Of a stretch of 64,000 nucleotides of DNA, positions 28,093 through 39,200 are shown piece by piece (the stretch's first letter is position 1; every line of letters begins with the position of its first letter). The translations under genes and the position numbers were made by a program. The stretch spans positions 186,001 to 250,000 of the forward strand of contig OZ246004.1 in NCBI GenBank assembly GCA_965230495.1, in the 5' to 3' direction. The notes under the pieces are model-generated. The model had not been told where the DNA came from and searched no databases. It saw only the letters and a list, made by a program, of their open reading frames with translations. The stretch is from JACJYM01 sp965230495 (GTDB lineage Bacteria; Bacteroidota; Bacteroidia; Chitinophagales; Saprospiraceae).

Positions 28093-29856
28093 ATGAGTGA
28101 AGTTAAGAAAAGTCTAGATTTTCAATTATTGAAGAGGGTTATTACTCTTGCTATTCCATATAAGAGACTTTTTATTTATTGTCTCGTTTTGGCAATTGTT
28201 ATTGCTCCTGTAACTACTTCTTCTCCATATATTGTTAAGTTAATAGTTGATAATCATATATTGACTGGGCAGATGGCTAATGTTTTTACTTTGATATTGG
28301 CTTATTTATTAGTGATTTTTCTCAACGTAGTTCTTCGATATCAGTTCATTTATTCGACAGCTAAGCTGGGAGAGTCGGTTATTAAAGATTTGAGGTCTGA
28401 CGTTTTTAAAAAATTAGTACGACTAAACCTTAGATATTTTGATCAAACTCCAATTGGTTCTTCAGTTACTCGAACGATAAGTGATGTTCAGGCAATTAAT
28501 AATGTGTTCACCCAAGGTGTTATTACCATTGTGGCGGACCTTTTGACAGTGATAGCGGTGATAGTAGTGATGTTTTTTACTAGTTGGGAACTGACCTTGA
28601 TCTGTCTGACAACTTTACCTTTTATGATTGTGGCAACATATATTTTTAAAGAAAAGGTGAAAGTTACATTTCAAAAGGTTAGAAAGGAATTGTCTAATAT
28701 GAATGCCTTTCTCCAAGAACGAATCAGCGGCATGAAAATAGTGCAGATATTCAATGCGGAAAAGAAAGAAATGGAGAAATTTAAGAAAATCAACAGGGCG
28801 TATACAGGAGCTAATTTAAAGGCTGTTCTTTATTATGCTACTTTTTTTCCAGTCGTGGAGTTAATTTCCGCATTTGGATTAGCATTGATGGTATGGTTTG
28901 GTGCAAGAGCCTATTTACAAGATAGCGTAACTTTTGGAGCGTTGGTAGCTTTTCCATTATATCTTAATATGATGCTTAGACCCGTAAGAATGTTAGCAGA
29001 TAAGTTCAATACACTACAAATGGGATTGGTAGCCGCAGAAAGGGTTTTTAAAGTGATGGACGATAAGTCAATTATTGATAATACAGGGAAGATTAAGCCG
29101 AAAAAGTTAAAGGGTAAAGTAGCATTTGACAGCGTGTCATTTTCGTATGACGGTGAAAACAATGTATTAAAGGATATTAACTTCGAGTTGAATTCAGGGG
29201 AAACATTGGCTTTAGTTGGAAGTACTGGTTCCGGTAAAACGACTATTATAAATATTTTGAGTCGCTTTTATGAAGTACAGGGAGGCAATATTCTAATTGA
29301 TGATATATCGATAAATGATTATGATGTCTTTGATTTAAGGAAAAGAATGGCCATCGTATTGCAAGATGTATTTCTTTTTACAGGTACATTGTTTGAAAAT
29401 ATTACACTAAGGGATCCACAGATATCCATGGAGAAAGTAGAGGAAGCGTCAGAATTAATAGGTGCTGACGTTTTTTTTAAGGATCTACCGGGAGGTTATG
29501 GTTTTGAAATAATGGAAAGAGGAAACAATCTATCCGTTGGGCAGAGACAGTTAATATCATTTGTACGAGCATTGGTGTTTGACCCCGATATTCTTATTTT
29601 GGATGAAGCCACCTCATCTATAGATGTTGAAACTGAAGCAGTGATTCAATACGCTATTGAAAAACTTATCAGTAAAAGAACCTCTATTATTATTGCTCAT
29701 CGACTGTCAACAATTAAGCATGCCAATCAAATCATTGTATTGGATAAGGGTAGAATTGTTGAAAATGGGACCCATGATGAGTTAATTAAGGTAACGGATG
29801 GAATATACCAGAATTTGCATGACATGCAGTTTAGAGAAACAGAATTCATAAGATAG
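28093..29856 (+). CDS. ABC exporter, fused permease and ATPase (MsbA-like)
   Basis: 587 residues. Six membrane helices in the N-terminal half (about 20-320) form an exporter-type transmembrane domain; the nucleotide-binding domain (about 345-587) has Walker A GSTGSGKTT, Q-loop VLQDVFLFTGT, signature LSVGQRQ, Walker B DILILDEAT and H-loop IIAHRLST. It works as a homodimer or heterodimer in the inner membrane. Lipid A flippase (MsbA) or a multidrug/lipid exporter are candidates; no neighbouring lipid A gene settles it. Translation may be linked to radC, nine bases upstream. Confidence 0.9.
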   Translation: MSEVKKSLDFQLLKRVITLAIPYKRLFIYCLVLAIVIAPVTTSSPYIVKLIVDNHILTGQMANVFTLILAYLLVIFLNVVLRYQFIYSTAKLGESVIKDLRSDVFKKLVRLNLRYFDQTPIGSSVTRTISDVQAINNVFTQGVITIVADLLTVIAVIVVMFFTSWELTLICLTTLPFMIVATYIFKEKVKVTFQKVRKELSNMNAFLQERISGMKIVQIFNAEKKEMEKFKKINRAYTGANLKAVLYYATFFPVVELISAFGLALMVWFGARAYLQDSVTFGALVAFPLYLNMMLRPVRMLADKFNTLQMGLVAAERVFKVMDDKSIIDNTGKIKPKKLKGKVAFDSVSFSYDGENNVLKDINFELNSGETLALVGSTGSGKTTIINILSRFYEVQGGNILIDDISINDYDVFDLRKRMAIVLQDVFLFTGTLFENITLRDPQISMEKVEEASELIGADVFFKDLPGGYGFEIMERGNNLSVGQRQLISFVRALVFDPDILILDEATSSIDVETEAVIQYAIEKLISKRTSIIIAHRLSTIKHANQIIVLDKGRIVENGTHDELIKVTDGIYQNLHDMQFRETEFIR

Positions 29857-29929
29857 AAGAGAAATAAGGCATAATTTTTGATGTATTAAATATAATTGTA
29901 ATTTATAATTAGCTTTAATATATGTTTTT

Positions 29930-30559
29930 ATGCTAAAAAGATGGTTTTGTAAGTTTGCTGTTATAGGGTTTTGTTTTTCTTTCATTTCATGTTCGACTAA
30001 TAGAGAATATGGAAATAGATCTCTAAGAAACCCTACTACATCAGATGAGTATGTTTATAAAAAGAAAAGAAGATCAAATGACAAAGAGGTAGTAGCAGAT
30101 TATAAGCCCATTCGATCTGGAAGAACAAAAAAGGAAGAAAAGAAGATAACTTCATCGTATGAGAGTCATGTAATATCGGAGGCAGAAAAATATCTTGGAA
30201 TCCCTTATCAATATAATGGGAAATCTCCGAATAGAGGATTTGATTGTTCAGGATTTGTGTCTTGGGTGTATGCTAAAATGGGTAAGAATTTATCAGGCTC
30301 ATCTGTAAATCAATCAAAGAAGGGTAGAAGAGTATCAAAATCAGAATTGCGATCAGGTGACTTGATTTTTTTCGGATCAGCGGGCAAGGTGTCTCATGTA
30401 TCGATAGTGAAAGAAATAGTGGAAAGCAATATTTATGTTATACATGCCACAAGTAGCAGAGGGGTGGTGGTTGATGAAATTAATAATAGTAAATATTGGC
30501 GACCCAAATACCTGTTTGCAAAAAGAATATTGGATCAAGAGGATTTGGTCCAGAGGTAA
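29930..30559 (+). CDS. NlpC/P60 family lipoprotein (peptidoglycan endopeptidase)
   Basis: 209 residues. A lipoprotein signal peptide (FCFSFISCSTN, lipid cysteine at about residue 21) is followed by a basic linker with KKKRRSNDKEV, then an NlpC/P60 domain: catalytic Cys in FDCSGFVSWVYAKMG, His in KVSHVSIV and His in YVIHATSSRG. It should cut peptide stems of peptidoglycan from the envelope side. The catalytic triad looks complete. The adenylate kinase gene follows with a 99-base gap. Confidence 0.9.
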   Translation: MLKRWFCKFAVIGFCFSFISCSTNREYGNRSLRNPTTSDEYVYKKKRRSNDKEVVADYKPIRSGRTKKEEKKITSSYESHVISEAEKYLGIPYQYNGKSPNRGFDCSGFVSWVYAKMGKNLSGSSVNQSKKGRRVSKSELRSGDLIFFGSAGKVSHVSIVKEIVESNIYVIHATSSRGVVVDEINNSKYWRPKYLFAKRILDQEDLVQR

Positions 30560-30658
30560 ACGATAGAAATACAATGGTTTTAACGAATATTAAACATGAT
30601 TAGTAGATTTTTTAAATGGGTTTTAGGTACTTTTGGCCTTTTAAAAGAGAAAAGGACT

Positions 30659-31234
30659 ATGCATAACATAATTTTATTTGGACCTCCTGGATCTGGAAAA
30701 GGGACGCAAGCAAAACTTCTGGCTGATAAACACAAGCTCCTTCATATAAGTACAGGAGATCTGTTTAGGTATGAAATGGGCAATAATACACCTTTGGGAC
30801 TTAAGGCAAAAGAGTATATTGGAAAAGGAGAGTTAGTTCCGGATGAAGTGACAATTGGGATGTTAAAGAATAAAGTGGATAACAATCCCGATGTAGAAGG
30901 TTATATATTTGATGGTTTCCCAAGGACGATTCCTCAAGCACAGGCACTTGATAATTATTTGACTGGAAAAGGAACCTCTGTTACAGCACTTATTTCTCTT
31001 GAAGTAGATGATGAAGAGATAGTGAAAAGAATACTCGAAAGAGGTAAGACATCAGGAAGGCCTGATGATAACGATGAATCAATTATCAGAAATAGAATCG
31101 AAGTTTATTCTCAGGAAACTACTCCGGTATTTGAGTTTTACCTAGGCCAAAATAAGGCTAGAAAGATATCGGGAATAGGAACTGTAGAAGAGATATTCTC
31201 TAGAATTAGTAACGAACTGAATACACATCATTAA
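30659..31234 (+). CDS. adk: Adenylate kinase
   Basis: The frame is open from an ATG at 30596, but Adk proteins begin at MHNIILFGPPGSGKGTQ, so the ATG at 30659 gives 191 residues, the usual length in this phylum. P-loop GPPGSGKGTQ, AMP-binding STGDLFR, GFPRTIPQAQAL and the short LID segment ERGKTSGRPDDNDES are present; the LID lacks the zinc cysteines of longer types. It converts AMP and ATP to two ADP. TACTTTTG (30628-30635) inside the upstream extension matches a -7 box and supports the downstream start. obgE follows nine bases later. Confidence 0.95.
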   Translation: MHNIILFGPPGSGKGTQAKLLADKHKLLHISTGDLFRYEMGNNTPLGLKAKEYIGKGELVPDEVTIGMLKNKVDNNPDVEGYIFDGFPRTIPQAQALDNYLTGKGTSVTALISLEVDDEEIVKRILERGKTSGRPDDNDESIIRNRIEVYSQETTPVFEFYLGQNKARKISGIGTVEEIFSRISNELNTHH

Positions 31235-31243
31235 GATTATTTA

Positions 31244-32242
31244 GTGGCTTCACAGAACTTTGTAGATTATGTAAAAATTTGTTGTAGATCTGGTAACGGA
31301 GGAGCCGGATCGGCCCACCTTCACAGGGATAAAAGAACTTTAAAAGGAGGACCAGATGGGGGAGATGGGGGAAGAGGAGGCCATATTGTTTTAAGAGGAA
31401 ATAAACAATTATGGACACTTCTACATCTCAAATATCAGAAGCACGTGTTAGCTGGCCATGGCGAGAATGGAGGTAAGAGTAGAAGTACTGGAGCATTCGG
31501 AGATGATGTGATATTGGAAGTGCCTTTGGGAACAGTAGCAAAAGATGCCGAGACAGGTGAGGTGTTATTTGAAATCAACGAAGATGGTGAAGTGATAATC
31601 TTGTTGGCAGGAGGTAGAGGTGGATTAGGTAATTTTCATTTCAAATCTGCAACTAATCAAACTCCAAGATATGCTCAACCGGGAGAACCAGGCAGAGAAG
31701 AATGGAAAATTCTGGAGCTTAAGTTATTGGCGGACGTTGGATTAGTTGGGTTTCCAAATGCTGGAAAATCAACTCTTTTGTCCTCGATAACAGCTGCTAA
31801 ACCAAAAATTGGATCATATCCATTTACCACTTTAGTACCTAACCTAGGTATTGTTTCTTATCGGGACGGCAAATCATTTATCATTGCTGATATTCCTGGG
31901 ATTATTGAGGACGCTCATAAAGGCAAAGGTCTGGGAATAAGATTTTTAAAGCATATAGAAAGAAATAGTGTGCTTTTGTTCATGATTCCAATTGATGCAG
32001 AAGATATAAATAAAGAATACGATATCCTTCTCAACGAACTTGAAAAGTTTAATCCCGAATTGTTGGATAAAAACAAAATGTTGGCCATTACCAAAATTGA
32101 TATTGTAGATGAAGAGACTCGTTTACTAATAGACGAAGAACTCAATATAGATATTCCTTATGTTTATATTTCTTCAGTTACTGGACAAAATCTTGATGTT
32201 CTTAAAGATAGACTTTGGAACCTGATGGTGGCAGATTATTAG
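31244..32242 (+). CDS. obgE: GTPase Obg
   Basis: 332 residues with GTG start, nine bases after adk. The N-terminal glycine-rich Obg fold (CCRSGNGGAGSAHLHRDK ... GGPDGGDGGRGGHI) precedes a GTPase domain: G1 GFPNAGKSTLLS, G2 YPFTTLVPNLG, G3 DIPGIIEDA, G4 TKID. The C-terminal extension found in some Obg proteins is absent. It acts in late assembly of the large ribosomal subunit and stress control. Confidence 0.95.
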   Translation: MASQNFVDYVKICCRSGNGGAGSAHLHRDKRTLKGGPDGGDGGRGGHIVLRGNKQLWTLLHLKYQKHVLAGHGENGGKSRSTGAFGDDVILEVPLGTVAKDAETGEVLFEINEDGEVIILLAGGRGGLGNFHFKSATNQTPRYAQPGEPGREEWKILELKLLADVGLVGFPNAGKSTLLSSITAAKPKIGSYPFTTLVPNLGIVSYRDGKSFIIADIPGIIEDAHKGKGLGIRFLKHIERNSVLLFMIPIDAEDINKEYDILLNELEKFNPELLDKNKMLAITKIDIVDEETRLLIDEELNIDIPYVYISSVTGQNLDVLKDRLWNLMVADY

Positions 32243-32281
32243 GTTTAATTATCAGTTTTTCAATAAATTACTTATTATAAT

Positions 32282-32314
32282 TTTGTATAGTATGTTCTAA
32301 AATTTATACCTTCG
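32282..32314 (+). promoter_or_regulatory. Candidate promoter of ruvA
   Basis: TTTG (32282-32285), 21-base spacer and TACCTTCG (32307-32314), one mismatch from TAnnTTTG, 57 bases before the ruvA ATG. Confidence 0.45.
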
Positions 32315-32371
32315 CTTTTTGGAAAATTGGAATGGTCCTAGTAAAATTTCCTAAGGAAAAAATATTTTGAG

Positions 32372-32965
32372 ATGATCGCTTATTTAAAAGGAAGTATAAC
32401 TTGCAAAAATCCTGCCTATGTTCATATCGAGTGTAATGGAGTAGGATATGAAGTTCAAGTAAGTTTATACACCTTTGGAAAGCTGGAAGACTTGGATGAA
32501 ATTAAACTTAATACGTATCAGCATATTTACGAAAACGGGCAAGTGCTTTATGGTTTTTTTGATGTGCCGGAAAGGGATTTGTTTGTTAAGCTTATCTCGG
32601 TTTCAGGAGTAGGACCCAATACGGCAAGAGTTATTTTGTCCTACATGGATGTAAATGAAATAAAATCGGCCATTGCGAATGAAAATGCAGTAGCTCTTAG
32701 TAAAGTGAAAGGCATAGGACCAAAGACGGCAAAGAGGATTATTTTGGACTTGAAAGAAAAAATAATAAAAGAAGGTGTTTCGGCTGACAATAATGTGAAT
32801 ATTCTTAAATCGGGCAATACTTTACATCAGGAGGCGTTATCTGCATTGACAGCTCTTGGTTTTCCAAAAGCATTAGTTGAAAAGCAAATAAAATCAGTTT
32901 TGGCATCTAATGCGAGTATAAATAATGTGGAACAGTTAATTAAAGAAGTCCTCAAAAAAAATTAA
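32372..32965 (+). CDS. ruvA: Holliday junction branch migration protein RuvA
   Basis: 197 residues, normal length. Domain I is an OB fold (MIAYLKGSITCKNPAYVHIE), domain II has two helix-hairpin-helix motifs (VSGVGPNTARVILS and VKGIGPKTAKRIILDLK), and domain III (about 147-197) is the RuvB-contacting helix bundle with ALTALGFPKALVEKQI. RuvA binds four-way junctions and loads the RuvB motor. ruvB is not in this window. The sprA gene follows; I recall this pairing from other Bacteroidota. Confidence 0.95.
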   Translation: MIAYLKGSITCKNPAYVHIECNGVGYEVQVSLYTFGKLEDLDEIKLNTYQHIYENGQVLYGFFDVPERDLFVKLISVSGVGPNTARVILSYMDVNEIKSAIANENAVALSKVKGIGPKTAKRIILDLKEKIIKEGVSADNNVNILKSGNTLHQEALSALTALGFPKALVEKQIKSVLASNASINNVEQLIKEVLKKN

Positions 32966-33168
32966 ATAGTTAGCTTATTTTATTGTAAAAATTTGAATAA
33001 AAACATACTCAAATAAACAATGCTTCGTTTAGGTAGAATGTTTGATATTAAGAAGGAAATAAATGAAAAAGAAAGTTGGCGATATGGTAGATCTTAATAC
33101 TAAGATTATCAGTTGTTTAAATATATTTTATTTTTTGAATATTAAAATAACCAGCATCATATGATTGC

Positions 33169-33190
33169 AGTCTCATTTTGATATGAGACT
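33169..33190. promoter_or_regulatory. Perfect inverted repeat in the sprA leader
   Basis: AGTCTCAT (33169-33176) and ATGAGACT (33183-33190), 6-base spacer, ending 23 bases before the sprA ATG. No T-run follows, so it is unlikely to be a terminator. It could be an mRNA hairpin or a dyad for a regulator. Confidence 0.55.
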
Positions 33191-33213
33191 ATAAAATTAA
33201 GTGAAAGTTATAG

Positions 33214-36200
33214 ATGAAATTAGTTAGAATTATAGTTACGCTTGTAGCAATCTTACATATAACCATTAGTGCATTTGCTTCTTGGAGTGGTTACAACCCG
33301 ACTAACCCTTATGTTGAAACATATACTACCGTTACCGATACGATCCCTCTATTGGATGAAGATGAGATCATACTTGGAGAAAAATATAATCCTTTTGATA
33401 TTAATCCCTCAAATATTGTTCAGGATGTAGAATATGATCCGACTACTAATAGTTATATTCTTACAGAGAGAATAGGCGAAGAGTACTACAGAGCACCTAC
33501 CTATATGACTTTTGAGGAATATCTTGAATGGTCTCAAGAACAACAACGAAAAAAATACTGGAGTGATTTAGCAGGACTGTCCTCGGAAAGTGATAAAGGA
33601 TACGATCTGGTAGATCCGATGAATCGAATTGATGTTCAAAATAGTTTGGTAGATAGATTGTTTGGAGGTACAGAAATCAATATTGAACCGCAGGGTAATG
33701 TAGATATTTCCTTGGGAGCTAATTACAATAACTTAACCCCACAGGTAAATCCTAACCCCAATGTATGGCAGGTGCCTGATATAGATATGAAGATAAGGAT
33801 GAATGTGGATGGTACGATAGGTAAGAAGCTTAAACTAGGGTTTAATTATGATACGCAAGCTACTTTTGATTTCGATAGGAAAATTAAATTAGAGTTTGAT
33901 TCGGAACAATTTTCTGAAGATGACATCATTAAGAAGATAGAAGCAGGAAATGTGAGTATGCCTTTACGGAGTAATTTGATTCAGGGCTCACAGGAGCTGT
34001 TTGGTTTAAAAACCGAATTACAATTTGGTCATCTAAGGATTACAGCTCTAGCTTCCCAACAACGATCGGAACAGAAAGACATAAAGATTGAAAATGGAGC
34101 TTCGGTAGTAGAATTTGAACTAACTCCCGATCAGTACGATGAAAATAGGCATTTCTTTCTTTCGCACTATAATAGAGATGTGTACGAAGAGAGTTTGACT
34201 TATTTACCATATATCTCATCGGCATTTAAGATTACAAGATTGGAAGTATGGATATCTGAAGATAGACAGGACAATAGGGAAGGAAAAAGAATGGTTGTGG
34301 GTATTACTGATTTAGGAGAAGGTAAAACTGAGTATCTGGATAATCCGAATCCAATCTATCCATTGAATCCTACCACCTCTAAGCATATTTTACCTAATGG
34401 GGAAATATTACCGGATAACGAAGTGAGTGACCTGTTTGCTGAACTGAGAGCAGATTCGTTGGTCCAACAGGTTAATATGGCCTCATCTCTTCTCAAGTCA
34501 AAGTATGACATGGTAGAGAATAGAGATTTTGAGATTTTTCAAGGTAGAATGCTATCACCTAGTGAATATTCTTTCAATCCTCAACTTGGTTTTATATCAC
34601 TTAATAGTAGGTTAAGACCGAATCAAAGAATGGGAGTAGTCTTCGAATATCAGTTTAATACCAAATGTGATTCTGTGTATACAGTTGGAGACTTTTACGG
34701 AGAAGAACAGAGTAGTACTTTCGATGAACAGAATCAGAATAGTATAAGAAATGAACCGGAGCCAAATAAGGTTAAGTTTATTAAACTTTTGAAATCAAGT
34801 ATTCAAAATGTAAGTTTCCCTTCTTGGGACCTAATGATGAAAAATGTATATCCTTTAGGTACATCCCAACTTAATCAGGAAAGTTTTGAGTTCGATATTT
34901 TTTATGATGATAGAGAAACAGGAAGGCTACTAAAATTTATACCTGAGAATCAGAATAATATCAATAAAATACCTCTGCTTCAATTATTTAGATTGGATAA
35001 TTTGAATAAGTTCGGAGACCCACAAAGCGATGGTATATTTGATTATGTGCCTGGTGTCACGGTGGTAGAAAGAAGTGGTGCCGTAATTTTTCCTGTATTA
35101 GAGCCTTTTGGTAGTTCAATAGATAGTTTGATAAAAGATCAGACTATAGCAGATCAATATAGGTATCAAATGCTTTATGATACATCGGTAATTATTGCGA
35201 GGACGGACCCTTCAGGACAAGCGTTGAACAGATTTGTGATGAAAGGACGGGTAAAATCGGCTACTTCTGGGGTGATTCAGCTAGGACCTTTCGTCCCTAG
35301 AGGATCGGTAAGAGTAACAGCAGGAGGGGTTACACTTAGAGAAAACGAAGATTACGAAATTGATTATTCTCTGGGGCGTTTGACAATAATTAATCAGGCT
35401 TATTTGGTACAGGGAACACCATTAAACGTATCCTTTGAAGACAATGCCACTTTCAGTTTACAACAAAAGACTATGCTCGGTCTTAGGGCTGACTATCAAC
35501 TGAGTAAAAAAGCGTCTATTGGTGCCACATTTCTTAGATTGAAAGAAAGACCGCTAACCAATAAGGTGAATATAGGTAGCGATCCAATTAATAATAAAAT
35601 ATTTGGGCTTGATTTTAACTACTCAGACGAAACACCTTGGGTTACGAATCTAGTAGATAAACTACCGTTTTATAGTACAAAGGCAGCTTCTAATCTCAGT
35701 TTTAGTGCAGAGGTTGCAGCATTGGTACCCGGTAGTAATAATGCCATTGATGTCGATACTGATAATGGTAGACAGGGTACAGTGTATATCGATGATTTCG
35801 AAGGAGCAGTAAGCGGCTTTTTACTCGGGACTTATAATAATAATCAATGGACGTTAGCAAGTACCCCATCAGACCCTAAATTTCCTGAAAGCCAAATAGA
35901 TGGCCTCGAGAATGGTAAAAATAGGGCATTGATTAATTGGTATACGATAGATCGTGCTTCACGTCAGTCAGGAGATAATAGTGATCCCTATGCACGTTTT
36001 GTGAATCAAAGAGATTTATTTCAGAGAGAAACCAATATTGGACAGGATGAGCTATTTACTTTTGATATAAGTTACTATCCCACAGAAAGAGGTCCTTATA
36101 ACTTTGATACTACAAATGTAGAAATAAATCAAATAACAGGCGAATTGACACTTCAAAATCCTCAGGAAAGATGGGGAGGTATCATGCGAAGTTTTCAGAA

Positions 36201-39200
36201 CACTGATTTTCAGGCGGCCAACTATGAATTTATCGAATTCTGGGTATTAAACCCCTTTATGGATAGATCTGATGGAGAGGCTCCTACAGAGACTGAGCAA
36301 GGAGAGCTTGTCTTTCATTTAGGTAATATTTCGGAAGACATTTTAAAAGATGGTAACCAGTTTTTTGAAAATGCAATGGATGATGGTGAAGGAGTGGAGA
36401 CCACATATTTGGACACTCCTTGGGGACAGATACCTGTTAATTTACCAGTAACTAATGTTTTTAATAGGGAAACTGCCGATGTACAAGATGTTGGTCTAGA
36501 TGGCTTGGATAATGATGGGGAAAGAGAGCATTATCAAGAAAGCTATTTACGAAGTTCAAAAATTTTAAATGCACTTGATAGAGATGGAAGGGCGATCAGT
36601 GATGACCCAAGTGGAGATGATTTTGAAGCACATACTTCCGCTGCGAATAGAGAAAAAGCATCACTTCAAGAAAGATATAAGAAATTTAATAACCCTCAGG
36701 GTAATTTTCCCGATAATGCGAATGTAGAGGGTATTCAGGATTTTGTACGAGGTAACCAGCAACCTGATATGGAAGATCTTAATAATAATAGATCTTTGGA
36801 TCAAAGTGAGGCATATTTTATTTACAAAATTCCTATTCGAAAAGTGCCGGGAACTAATAAACTTGATATTGATGCTCCTGGAGCAAGGTATCGAGGAATG
36901 AGAGAATTGACAAATCCAAATGGGACTGCACCAAACGACAAAGAAGAATGGTATAGATTTCAGGTTCCTTTGAGTACATTCGATGATGTATTTGGAGATA
37001 TTTCGGATTTTAGATCTATTCAGTTTATGCGGATGTACTTTACTGGATTTGAGACGGCGAAGACCTTTAGATTTGCAGAAATGCAATTAATCAGAAATCA
37101 ATGGAGAAAGGCTTTTCGATGTATGAATGATGATCCGTCGGGCCCTGAATTTACGGTAGACGATGTTGGGGTAGAAGAGAATTTTACAAAGACTCCATTT
37201 AATTATAGAAAACCTCCGCGGATACAGGAAGAAAGAATTCAAGGAGCTTTCGGTAACCTATTACAGGATGAAAAATCTCTTTCTTTAAATGTGAGAGATC
37301 TAGATACAACTTGTGAAGTAAGTATTTTCAAGTTGGCAAATCTGGATTTGACATTTTATGAAAATCTACAACTTATTGTACATGCAGAATATCCTGATGG
37401 AGCGGACAAAGTAGAGGATGGAGATCTTGCTCTCTTTATTAAGTTAGGAAAGGACGAAGTAGGTAATTACTACGAATATGAAATGCCTCTTGTCATGTCC
37501 AACGGTAAAGGAGCTGCATCTGAACAAGATGTAATATGGCCTGATTCGAACTTTATTGACTTTCCGTTAGAAGAATTTGTGAACCTTAAGAAAAAGAGAA
37601 TCCGTGACGGACTTTCTCTAACAGAAAGGCATTCTGAGTTAAAGAGCAGAGATGGAAAGATATGGGAGAAATATACGATTATTGGTAACCCGAGTATTGG
37701 AGATATTCAGACTATACATATAGGGATTAGGAATATTTCGGAAACAGATAACTCTTTAGATGCTGAAGTATGGGTAAATGAATTCCGAGCAACTGGACTA
37801 AAACAAAAGGGAGGATACGCTGGTCAAGCGAGGCTTCAAATGAGTTTAGCCGATCTGGGAGAAATAAATGCAGCAGCTTCTTACAATTCTATTGGATGGG
37901 GAGGATTAGATCAACGGATACAGGAGAGAAGTAGAGAAGAAGTATTGAATTATGATATAGCTGGTAGTTTGCAATTGGGCAAATTTTTTCCTGAGAAAGC
38001 GAAGTTAAATATTCCTATTTTCGCACAATATTCGAAAACTATTTCTACTCCACAGTTTGATCCATACCATAGGGATATAACTGTGGATGATAGTAAAGAG
38101 TTAGAACCTGAAAAGGCAGATAGTATTGTGGATAGGTCAAGAGAGACAAGTACTATTAAGAGTATAAACTTTACCAATGTTAAGACAAATGTAAGTACTA
38201 AGAAATCTTTGCCATGGAGTCCTAATAACTTTTCAGGAACTTATGCCTATACTCAAACAGTCAATACTGATCCCATCATAAAAGAAGATGTGATCACAGA
38301 GACTCAAACACAATTGGAATATAATTACTCTACAAAAGGAGCGACTGTTCAACCTTTTAAATTTATCAAATCGAAATCTCTTAAGTTTTTAAGTAGTTTC
38401 AATTTCAATCTATTACCGAACAGATTTGGATTCAATACACAATTGAATAGATATCAATCACATCGAACTTTTAGAGAGCCTGATTCACCGGTTTTTAGGT
38501 TTGATGACCAAAGATACAGATGGGAAAGAAATTATACTTTGGATTGGAATCTGGCTAAGTCTTTGAGAGTCAACTACAAATCTAACGTTACGGCTATCAT
38601 TGATGAATTACGACAGGTAGGTATTGCGGATGATCCGGATGATAGAGATTGGGTAAATGAGGTCGGTGATACAGTGATTGTTACTAACCATGATCAAGTT
38701 ACTACCTATCGAAGAGATAATTTACGTGATGGAGGAAGACGTAAAAATTACACCCACAACTTTAATGTTAACTATAAGGCACCTATTAATTTGTTGCCAA
38801 TGATGGACTGGGTGACAGCATCAGCTGACTACAAATCTGACTATGGATGGAAAGCTGGATCTTTACAACCGATAGATAATACTCCTGGAACAGATAATTT
38901 GGTTCTGAACACCATAAATAACAACCAGAACATTTCTTTTAATGCAAATTTAAATTTCCAAAAACTCTACAAGAAATCAACTTACTTACAAGCTATTGAA
39001 GATGGTGGTAAGTCGTTAAAAAGAAAGCGAAAGCGTAATAAGAGAAAAAGATCTCGAATTAGTAGAACAAAGAGAGGCAATGAAGAAGAGGACACAAAAA
39101 AGGAAGAGAAGAAGGAGGATGAAGGAGAACCGCGAATACCTTCTACTGTTGAAAGGATATTAATCAGGCCTATTTTGATGTTGAGAAGTGCCAAACTTAC

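Noticed and set aside
33020..33097. A 25-codon open frame between ruvA and sprA (MLRLGRMFDIKKE...)
   Set aside because: Very short, without a recognisable family or promoter; cannot be told from chance.
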